Shown here piece by piece: positions 1 to 5,618 of a stretch of DNA of 7,986 nt. Within the stretch, counting starts at the first letter, position 1. Each line of letters begins with the position of its first letter. The stretch is from a bacterium (GTDB lineage Bacteria; Bdellovibrionota; FAC87; UBA2466): the NCBI GenBank assembly GCA_019750655.1, contig JAIEOG010000125.1, positions 1-7,986 on the forward strand, read 5' to 3'. The notes beneath the pieces were generated by a model that was given only the letters and a program-made list of their open reading frames with translations, had not been told where the DNA came from and searched no databases. Made by a program: the position numbers and the translations under genes.

Positions 1-1
1 G

Positions 2-1195
2 GCCAAGGGTTTCAACATAGAGCGCAAGCACGCGAACCATGCCTTCACGGCAGTATCTACTCCGCTTATTGATTTTCCCAACGCCCTAGCCCAAGCCCAC
101 CGTCGCGACGGCATTCTCAAACGTGCTTGCACGTTGACCCTCAACGCGCCCTCTCAGATTTCCGATGCGGCCGTTCTGCCTTTGGATTTCACGGTGGTGA
201 ACTCAGGCGCTGGCCACCGAGTGCCTTCTGGTTTCTCCCAGGAACGAGAAGTTTGGCTCTCGGTCCGAGTAACCGACAAGAATGGCGCGGTGGTTTACGC
301 GTCGGGAGAGCTCGTGGACAAGCCCCACCCGGAGAGTGGAGAAACGGCCAGCGATGGCCGCTTGAACGATGAAGATCTCGGTGCGGAAAATACCGTTCTC
401 GACGATCAGCTCGAAGTGGTGCGTTCGGAGTTGGGCGAAGACTTTAATCTGCGGCCTTTTTACCCGCTTGGCCTTCCCACGTTCCAGAATGCGTTCATGC
501 GTCTGCGCACGGGCAGAAGTTACGAGCGCGTGCACTTTTTTACGTTAGCGAATCACATGGATAATGCGCGCTCCTTGCCCATGTTGCAGCCGGTTCCGGT
601 GCGTTACGAGATCCCTTTGCATAAATGGGCGATAGCAAATCCCGGGTACTGCGGGCCTCTGGATATCGAAGCGAAACTCAACTACCGAACATTGCCGCCG
701 AAACAGCTCCGTGTTTTGGTGCGGCGTGAGCCAGCCCTTTTGAATGAGAGCCATATCGACCGCAATCCCGTTGTGGTGATGGCAGAAGTTAAACAGCGGA
801 TCGAAATCAAGAGTCTGCGCGCTGATCCACCGGCGCTGGCAGCAGTTGACACCGCAGCGGGCAGTTTCCGCTTTTCGCGGGCAGGGCTTTCTTGGTGGTC
901 CGTTACCGTGCCGGAAGCCTTCCCTGAGGCGAAGGCACACTGTGAGAGGTTGGGCTGCTCGCTCCCCACCGTAGCGCAGTACGATAGCCTCGGTCTTGCA
1001 GACTATAAAGCGCGGCCAGGTGACAACCACGATGAGCTTTGGAAAGAGCGCTGGGCTTTGCCTCAAGCACCGAGCGATGCACTCCTCACTTATCTTTTTG
1101 GCGCGGCAGGGCAGCGGGTAAGCGAGAACCCGCAGGCTCAAAGCTCCCGGCATGCCTACTTCTGTGTTTGCCCCCCGGGGAGTGCCGCGCCATGA
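2..1195 (+). CDS. Multiheme cytochrome c-like protein, C-terminal part, with fused FGE/lectin-like tail (5' truncated)
   Basis: The frame is open from the left edge (first full codon at base 2) to TGA at 1193-1195, giving 397 visible residues; the true start lies outside. The visible start reads like the segment after the heme region of multiheme cytochromes c: a His-containing stretch (KHANHAFTAV), a helix, then a beta-sandwich opening with NSGAGHRVPSG (about nt 200-232) and a VWLSVRVTDKNGAVVYASGE strand pair. A later stretch (about nt 670-800, YRTLPPKQL then PVVVMAE) matches how this domain usually ends. No CXXCH heme motif is in the visible part, so heme binding is inferred from the family only. 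From about nt 860 an extra domain follows (WWSVTVPEAFPEAKAHC, GCSLPTVAQYDSL, terminal AYFCVC) that resembles formylglycine-generating-enzyme or C-type-lectin-like folds. It is probably periplasmic or cell-surface and begins the visible operon. The cytochrome call is moderately sure; the tail call is weaker. Confidence 0.6.
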   Translation, partial: AKGFNIERKHANHAFTAVSTPLIDFPNALAQAHRRDGILKRACTLTLNAPSQISDAAVLPLDFTVVNSGAGHRVPSGFSQEREVWLSVRVTDKNGAVVYASGELVDKPHPESGETASDGRLNDEDLGAENTVLDDQLEVVRSELGEDFNLRPFYPLGLPTFQNAFMRLRTGRSYERVHFFTLANHMDNARSLPMLQPVPVRYEIPLHKWAIANPGYCGPLDIEAKLNYRTLPPKQLRVLVRREPALLNESHIDRNPVVVMAEVKQRIEIKSLRADPPALAAVDTAAGSFRFSRAGLSWWSVTVPEAFPEAKAHCERLGCSLPTVAQYDSLGLADYKARPGDNHDELWKERWALPQAPSDALLTYLFGAAGQRVSENPQAQSSRHAYFCVCPPGSAAP

Positions 1196-1226
1196 CTCTT
1201 TCAATTACAAACAAAAGGAGAACACG

Positions 1227-1523
1227 GTGTTCACAAAATTCCTAACTATCGGGATCGCCCTCGTACTGAGTGCTCCCGCTTCCGGCTATGGCGATGACGA
1301 CGAGACCCCAAATCAGTGGGTTTGCTTCGCGCATGATTATGTCGACGGCCATTCGACATCTGACCCCGACACGGAAGATTGCATAAAGTCGTACCACAAG
1401 GGCGAAGGCATCTGTATCTCGCACGCGAAGAGTGCTGCGCGGGAACGTTGTCTCTCTTATTCAAACAATAAGGAAACCTGCAAGCTGGATTCGAAAAACT
1501 GTTTCCCAGCTAATTCCAAATGA
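1227..1523 (+). CDS. Small exported six-cysteine protein (98 aa)
   Basis: GTG at 1227 is chosen because GGAG (1217-1220) sits 6 nt upstream and the product then begins with a clean signal peptide (MFTKFLTIGIALVLSAPASG, cleavage near residue 20). Longer versions of the frame start inside the previous gene and lack a leader. The mature part has six cysteines (residues 33, 52, 63, 75, 85, 92) and is acidic at its N terminus. Its core, VCFA-x-DY...H..SD...C....KG.G....A...A...C, is shared with the C-terminal half of the next gene: spacing of the common cysteines is 19, 23, 10 and 7 residues here against 19, 23, 10 and 8 there. It lies 31 bp after the cytochrome-like gene, so it is probably in the same transcript. 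It is likely a disulfide-stabilised periplasmic or secreted protein. I do not recognise the family, although small periplasmic proteins with an A...A...C...C...C ending are common. Confidence 0.75.
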   Translation: MFTKFLTIGIALVLSAPASGYGDDDETPNQWVCFAHDYVDGHSTSDPDTEDCIKSYHKGEGICISHAKSAARERCLSYSNNKETCKLDSKNCFPANSK

Positions 1524-1526
1524 AAA

Positions 1527-1532
1527 AGGGGA
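1527..1532 (+). promoter_or_regulatory. Ribosome binding site that decides the 160-aa start
   Basis: AGGGGA lies 5 nt before ATG 1538. The in-frame ATG at 1520, which overlaps the preceding stop, has no purine-rich site before it, and its extra six residues would put an additional charged stretch before the leader. The downstream ATG is therefore preferred. Confidence 0.65.
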
Positions 1533-1537
1533 TTTCC

Positions 1538-2020
1538 ATGAAATACATTTTTTTGTTTTTTGCGCTCCTTTCGCCGGGTGCTTATGCAGACGAGCTTCTG
1601 GAGGGGCACTGGTACAGCGAGCGGATGGACAGCACCAACCGCAAGATCGGCTTGTATGAGAATTGGTACGAGGAAGACCCTGTAGCGGGAAGGGTGTTCC
1701 GCCAAAAATTTGTGCGAGACTTGCCTTGGACGGAGCCTCCGGTGGTGGACTCTGTTCCTGCTAATCCCCTAGTCGAGCCGCCTTCGGATCCGCAGACTAC
1801 GGTGGTGTGCTTCGCCCGTTCTTACTTGCCGGAGCATGAGCCGTCTGACCGAAAAGACGATTCTTGTGTAGATGCGCATTTCAAAGGGATCGGCGTAACG
1901 CAAGACCAAGCGGCGTATGCAGCTTTGCGAGTCTGCCGGCGTGGCGCGCGGAATCGTGAAAGCTGCGAAGTTATCCGCAAAGAAGCTTGCTTCGTGCTGC
2001 CAGCGGGAGGGAAATCATGA
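1538..2020 (+). CDS. Exported two-module protein: GxWYS module plus Cys-patterned module (160 aa)
   Basis: Starting at ATG 1538 the product has a short signal peptide (MKYIFLFFALLSPGAYA, cleavage before DE). Residues about 20-64 form a first module (G23-HWYS, D31, N34, Y40, F58, LP62-63) that aligns with the N-terminal module of the next gene's product. A Pro-rich linker follows (about 65-86, VPANPLVEPPSDP). Residues 87-153 form a second module with cysteines 91, 110, 133, 143 and 151 that aligns with the whole mature part of the previous gene's product. The protein is thus a hybrid of its two neighbours. Unlike the 98-aa protein it lacks the third cysteine (C63 there), so it has an odd count of five. 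It ends in a 4-bp ATGA overlap with the next gene, implying translational coupling. Function unknown; an envelope-associated role is inferred from the leader and the neighbours. Confidence 0.8.
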   Translation: MKYIFLFFALLSPGAYADELLEGHWYSERMDSTNRKIGLYENWYEEDPVAGRVFRQKFVRDLPWTEPPVVDSVPANPLVEPPSDPQTTVVCFARSYLPEHEPSDRKDDSCVDAHFKGIGVTQDQAAYAALRVCRRGARNRESCEVIRKEACFVLPAGGKS

Positions 2021-3501
2021 AACGGCTGCTCTTTTCACTGGCGGTGCTAATCTGCTGTGGAGGGACGGCCGAAGGGCTCCCTAGTCTTCCGCGTGGTCAG
2101 TGGTACTCCCGCACAGTCGATACCGAGAATAAAGTGGTGTCCCACTATGCCACCTACGCTCTTTACTTCAGTAATGGTGAGTCGCGGCTCCAGATGCGGG
2201 AGGTTTTCCGCGAGGCTTTGCCATCGGGTTACCAACCAGGTGATCTAGAGAAAGCTCTGCCTGCACCGAACGATCAGATCTCTTACGAAAGTGTTCTCGA
2301 TCCGGATTTTGGCGGGAAACTTCGCGATACATACCAGGTTGTAAGCTCCTTTGACTACTATGGGGTACGCACCAAACGAAAGCGCTTCATCTTGCGGGAG
2401 CCGGTGTCCGCTCCGACAGCACCCAAAGAGGAAGTGCTCCCCCCTCCGGTGGATACTCCGCTAGTCTCCGAAGACAAACCTGCGGCGCCTGCGCCGAGTG
2501 AAAAAGTCTCTCAACCGCGGCGCCTTGTTCCGCCCTCCGAGTTGGGCCAAGGGCCTTTAGTAGGGGAATCCTTGGCGCGTGCATCCGAGCCGAAGCTCCC
2601 AGCGTTGGTGGCAAAACCCAAGGGCCCTAGCCCCCTGGTAGAAAAGCGCCCCGAAGCCAGTGACAGCGTCGACTGGCTTGAGAACTCCACAGAAGGTTTC
2701 TCACAGGAAAACCAGAAGACGGCGGGAGCTCTTCTCAAGGCAATCACGGTAGAGAGCAGCCGCTGGCAATTCGATCTCTCGCAACGCTTCCTCACCTGCA
2801 ATGAAGGGATGTGCCTCATCCGCGAAAGCGGCAAGGGGGTTGTCGAGGTTCCGTTCCAGGTTGGTATGGGGCGCGTCTGGCTTTTGAATCTAGAAGCGGG
2901 ACATCTTGCGCATGCTTTGGAGAATGGAACGCTCACGCGGACGGAAGCTGCCACGCATTTATTGCATCTCCTGCGGAGATTAGAAGCGATGGAGGGGCAC
3001 CTGGAGTTTTCTCATGAAGGCTCCAAGAGCAACTACTCCTCAAAGCTCACGCAGATTCTACAAGACCTGCGGGGAGTAACCGCGGATTGGAATGCTTCCG
3101 ATCTCGAGAGAGGCCGGGACTGGGTGCTTCGTTGGCAGCTCTTGCTTCTCGATACGCAGGTGATCGAGGAACGCTCTGTTCGTGTCGAACAGCAAGTAGG
3201 TGCGGCCTCCGGCCAAACCCTCAAAGCACTCCGCGAGTCCTTGCGTACTATCACTGAATCCGTCGGCGAAAAGCCCTGGGAGGAAAGTGCCGAGTTCCAA
3301 TACGAGCTTGCAAAGAAAATCTATTTTGAAGCGCTTCCCGAGCTGCGCAGGTCTTACAAGGCATTTGCGCGTGAGGCCGATCGGCTGCGCCCGACGCCTG
3401 GGGTGTACATCGATATGTTGGCTGTGTTGGGCGCCGCAGAAAACTTGGGGGTCTACTCTTGGAAAATCATGGAAGAACTATCTCAATCGGAGGAAAAATG
3501 A
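2017..3501 (+). CDS. Exported modular protein with GxWYS module, Pro-rich linker and helical C-terminal domain (494 aa)
   Basis: ATG 2017 overlaps the previous stop by 4 bp and has GGAGG (2006-2010) 6 nt upstream. A signal peptide (MKRLLFSLAVLICCGGTAEG) precedes the mature chain; the Cys pair at 13-14 lacks the small residue at -1 expected of a lipobox. Residues about 24-70 form the module shared with the preceding protein (G27-QWYS, D35, N38, Y44, F64, LP68-69). A region with beta character follows (81-128), then a long Pro-rich linker (about 129-215, for example PPPVDTP and KPAAPAPSEK), suited to span the periplasm or peptidoglycan. The C-terminal domain (about 217-494) starts with a small region holding a CX4C pair (C261, C266) and is then mostly helical, with many Leu/Glu/Arg heptad-like stretches (300-330, 345-450). 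No enzyme motif is seen. It is likely a structural or adaptor envelope protein; family not recognised. Confidence 0.8.
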   Translation: MKRLLFSLAVLICCGGTAEGLPSLPRGQWYSRTVDTENKVVSHYATYALYFSNGESRLQMREVFREALPSGYQPGDLEKALPAPNDQISYESVLDPDFGGKLRDTYQVVSSFDYYGVRTKRKRFILREPVSAPTAPKEEVLPPPVDTPLVSEDKPAAPAPSEKVSQPRRLVPPSELGQGPLVGESLARASEPKLPALVAKPKGPSPLVEKRPEASDSVDWLENSTEGFSQENQKTAGALLKAITVESSRWQFDLSQRFLTCNEGMCLIRESGKGVVEVPFQVGMGRVWLLNLEAGHLAHALENGTLTRTEAATHLLHLLRRLEAMEGHLEFSHEGSKSNYSSKLTQILQDLRGVTADWNASDLERGRDWVLRWQLLLLDTQVIEERSVRVEQQVGAASGQTLKALRESLRTITESVGEKPWEESAEFQYELAKKIYFEALPELRRSYKAFAREADRLRPTPGVYIDMLAVLGAAENLGVYSWKIMEELSQSEEK

Positions 3502-4388
3502 AAAAGTCGAAACACGGTTCGAGCGCTTGGTTTCCGCGCTTGGCATTGATCGTCGGGGCTTTGCCCCAAGCATTGTGGGCTTTAGGGCTCGGGGTGCCTA
3601 ACGGAGAAGATGGTGCGCAGCAGTACTACCAGGTCTATGACGATGTTCTGGTGCGTTCCGACTGCCCGGTGGGTGTGGTTCCGACAGAAAGTTCCTGCAC
3701 TTCTAACCGAGTGGCTCTGGCCTATTATTCTCGAGTCCGAAATGCTGTGGATTACGAACAACGAGCCGCTTTACAGCTCCATTCCGATGCCATCAGCAAG
3801 GAAGTCACACGGCTTCAAGAAGCTGACCCGAACGTGAAATCGTTACGGTCTTCAATCGCTCAAGCGGCGCAGAAGTCGGCGGAATTGGATGCAGCGATTT
3901 CGGGAGTGGTGCGTGAGATTAAAGTTGCGGAGAATAATGCACAGCTTGTGCAAAGCCAGCTCGACGCGATTCTTGATGCACTCAAGAAAAACCCGTCGCA
4001 ATCCGATCTAAGGCGCTTGTTGGCCGAGCAAAAGCGTTACGAAGGCTTGCAACAGAAATACAAGGGCATTGCCGCGGATCTAAACCAGAAGAAGGCTACG
4101 GCGGAACAAGAGAAAACAGGGCAGGGAGATTTGATTCTCGCAAAAAACGGGGAACTCAATACCTACCTTGGTGAACTTGAAGTGACCTCGGATGTCTTGG
4201 TGGATCTGGAGGATCGTTACCAGTGCTTAACCAATGAGCGAAGCCAATTGCCGGAGCTAGACGCACGCGTGAACCAGGGCTTGTCTTATGATCTTGCAAA
4301 CTGGAAGGCTCCCGGTGCAGCAGCGCTTTTTGGGCGCTTCATGGCGCATGTGCATAAGGCGGAACGCCCTCGCGTTAAGTACCACTAA
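3498..4388 (+). CDS. Exported coiled-coil protein (296 aa)
   Basis: ATG 3498 overlaps the preceding stop by 4 bp and GGAGG (3489-3493) is 4 nt upstream, so this start is preferred over an upstream in-frame one at 3459. The leader has a basic n-region (MKKSKHG) and a hydrophobic core ending LPQALWA near residue 28. The mature N terminus contains two cysteines (C56, C67) that could pair, in YYQVYDDVLVRSDCP and SSCTSN. From about residue 85 to 250 the chain is helical, rich in Gln, Glu, Lys, Ala and Leu, with heptad-like spacing (for example IAQAAQKSAELDAAI and LLAEQKRYEGLQQKY), indicating two or three long coiled-coil helices. A third cysteine (C243) follows. It is probably an oligomeric periplasmic or surface protein made in stoichiometry with the preceding gene. 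It is the last gene of the operon and overlaps the convergent gene by 14 bp. Function unknown. Confidence 0.8.
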   Translation: MKKSKHGSSAWFPRLALIVGALPQALWALGLGVPNGEDGAQQYYQVYDDVLVRSDCPVGVVPTESSCTSNRVALAYYSRVRNAVDYEQRAALQLHSDAISKEVTRLQEADPNVKSLRSSIAQAAQKSAELDAAISGVVREIKVAENNAQLVQSQLDAILDALKKNPSQSDLRRLLAEQKRYEGLQQKYKGIAADLNQKKATAEQEKTGQGDLILAKNGELNTYLGELEVTSDVLVDLEDRYQCLTNERSQLPELDARVNQGLSYDLANWKAPGAAALFGRFMAHVHKAERPRVKYH

Positions 4389-5508
4389 GCTGCGCTAGAA
4401 GTTCAAAGACACAGGGCACTCCCGATCGATCGGGAGTGCCCGTATAAATCGGCTCGCGGCCTAGGAGCTGAGGGTCTTTTTCTAAGCTACGCAAAACAAC
4501 ATCTTCAAAATATTCCATGGGCACGGCCTGAATGTCCGTGCGGATTCCCTCGGTCCCTACACTATCGGATTCTAGAAAAGAGGCCGCCGGGTGAGGGAGG
4601 TAGAGAAGCTCTCTAAGGAGTGTGTGCCGTACAGTGGCTTGCGCATCTCCGCGAGGTATTCCGCTGATATGCCCGTAAACGACAGAGTTGCGCACATAAG
4701 GGCGAAAGCTTCGGCGGAGAAAGTGGCGGCGCAAGGCTGCTCGGGCGAGGCCCTCGGGGTCGTTGATAAAAGGTTCGCGGAGAACCGGATGGGTAATTTT
4801 TCCTAGGCGTCGTTGGTGGGTGAATGCGCAAATTTCTTTCCATTGTGCATCGGTGATTTCACGGCGGCTGTACCGGTGTAGGCCATACTTATCGGAAGCG
4901 CGTAGAAGTTCCCGTAAAAGGAGTTTAGAAGGCTCTTCTCCCACTAAGAACTTAAATTCCGTGCGTTCTCCGATCACTTCCGGGCGCAATCTAGAGAGAA
5001 CGAGTAGGCGGGATAGGTCCTCTGCAGGGGGCATAGGGCCTTGGACCAAACCATCAAAGACAAAGCTTCCCACCCCGATTTGATGGCGGGTTTCAATTCG
5101 GTCGGGGAGGTCCGTGCCATAGCCACCTAGAAAACGGTACTCCCAAGGGTTGGGGGAGTCGTCCCATCGGAGCGCATAGGCTAGATGCAGAAGGGGCTTC
5201 CAACCACCGCGTTCTGTAATGAAGGTGGATGCCCACTTCCCTTGGCGGTAAAGGCTCAGTTCTTGGCGGTAGGACTCCCCAGAGGGGCCCCTCCAATAAC
5301 CATGGGCACGGGCGTCGTCTTCGATATAGCCCGCCACCGCTGCCAAATAGTAGGGGCCTGTAATCGATTCGAGGGCGGAATCTGCGACTGGGAAAATCGA
5401 GTGGCGATCGAGCTCGCGGCCCTCTAACTCTAATGGCTCGATAATGTGAGCCACCTGCGGGATGTCCGCAAAAGCCAGTGAGGCGAGAAACAGGCTGCTT
5501 GTAAGCAT
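4375..5508 (-). CDS. Exported protein of unknown function (377 aa)
   Basis: The frame runs from ATG (5508-5506) to TAA (4377-4375). The N terminus MLTSSLFLASLAFA then DIP looks like a short signal peptide without a basic n-region. The chain mixes aromatic-rich beta-like segments (GPYYLAAVAGYI, GYWRG, ASTFITERGGWKPLLHLAY, PWEYRFLGGYG) with an Arg/Leu-rich helical half (residues 165-345, for example LSRLLVLSRLRPEV and ALRRHFLRRSFRP). A cluster FLGGYGTDLPDRIETRHQIGVGSFV (residues 126-150) is the most motif-like part, but I cannot assign it. Only two cysteines (227, 366) are present. The gene is convergent with the operon (14-bp overlap) and divergent from the HTH-repeat gene, with which it shares a 110-bp upstream region. 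The start is uncertain: the best ribosome binding site is 14 nt from ATG but 8 nt from an in-frame CTG and 5 nt from an in-frame ATT just upstream. Family not recognised. Confidence 0.75.
   Translation of the reverse strand: MLTSSLFLASLAFADIPQVAHIIEPLELEGRELDRHSIFPVADSALESITGPYYLAAVAGYIEDDARAHGYWRGPSGESYRQELSLYRQGKWASTFITERGGWKPLLHLAYALRWDDSPNPWEYRFLGGYGTDLPDRIETRHQIGVGSFVFDGLVQGPMPPAEDLSRLLVLSRLRPEVIGERTEFKFLVGEEPSKLLLRELLRASDKYGLHRYSRREITDAQWKEICAFTHQRRLGKITHPVLREPFINDPEGLARAALRRHFLRRSFRPYVRNSVVYGHISGIPRGDAQATVRHTLLRELLYLPHPAASFLESDSVGTEGIRTDIQAVPMEYFEDVVLRSLEKDPQLLGREPIYTGTPDRSGVPCVFELLAQLSGT
4414..4441. terminator. Perfect 28-bp palindrome, candidate terminator of the plus-strand operon
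   Basis: The half-site GGGCACTCCCGATC is followed immediately by its exact reverse complement. As RNA this gives a stem of about 12 bp closed by a 4-nt loop. It begins 26 nt after the TAA of the coiled-coil gene, a typical terminator position, but the plus-strand side is followed by GTATAAATC rather than a T-run, so intrinsic termination would be atypical. The minus-strand side is followed by TGTGTCTTTG, which is more T-rich, yet it lies inside the convergent gene (about residues 357-365, GTPDRSGVP). A protein-binding site is an alternative. Confidence 0.5.
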
Positions 5509-5618
5509 GCGCAGAATAGGGGCCTCCGAGGGCGGGATTTATAGCTCATCCTCTTGAAAACAATCTACGAGAAACACGGCTCTGCTTTGGGTTAAAAACA
5601 CCCCTTTTCGAGAGGGTG
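5509..5618. promoter_or_regulatory. Divergent intergenic region between the 377-aa gene and the HTH-repeat gene
   Basis: This 110-bp gap is the only sizeable non-coding stretch in the window and must drive both flanking genes if they are not read from elsewhere. On the minus strand TATAAA (5543-5538) could be a -10 element with a leader of about 20 nt, but no convincing -35 lies at 16-18 bp. On the plus strand TTGAAA (5554-5559) resembles a -35, with no good -10 at the right distance. No clear operator repeat is seen. Confidence 0.4.
5523..5527 (-). promoter_or_regulatory. Ribosome binding site GGAGG before the 377-aa gene
   Basis: On the minus strand GGAGG is separated by 14 nt from the ATG at 5508, by 8 nt from an in-frame CTG at 5514 and by 5 nt from an in-frame ATT at 5517. 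An in-frame TAA at 5541-5539 limits any longer start. A CTG start would add an Arg (MRMLTSS...), giving the leader the basic residue it otherwise lacks. Confidence 0.5.

Noticed and set aside
545..1204. Long minus-strand open frame (219 codons) opposite the cytochrome-like gene
   Set aside because: It lies wholly antisense to a well-supported coding sequence, shows no domain or leader, and has the Arg/Pro/Cys-rich composition typical of a shadow frame.
1192..1245. ATG overlapping the stop of the cytochrome-like gene (ATGA)
   Set aside because: It gives only 17 codons with no plausible product; the real next gene starts at GTG 1227 in another frame with a good ribosome binding site.
2053..2060. 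Cys-Cys in the leader of the 494-aa protein as a lipoprotein site
   Set aside because: The residues before the cysteines are Leu-Ile, not the small residue at -1 that a lipobox needs, so an ordinary cleaved leader is more likely.
2511..2954. Minus-strand open frame opposite the Pro-rich linker of the 494-aa gene
   Set aside because: It is a shadow of the plus-strand gene; low-complexity linker coding explains the absence of stops.
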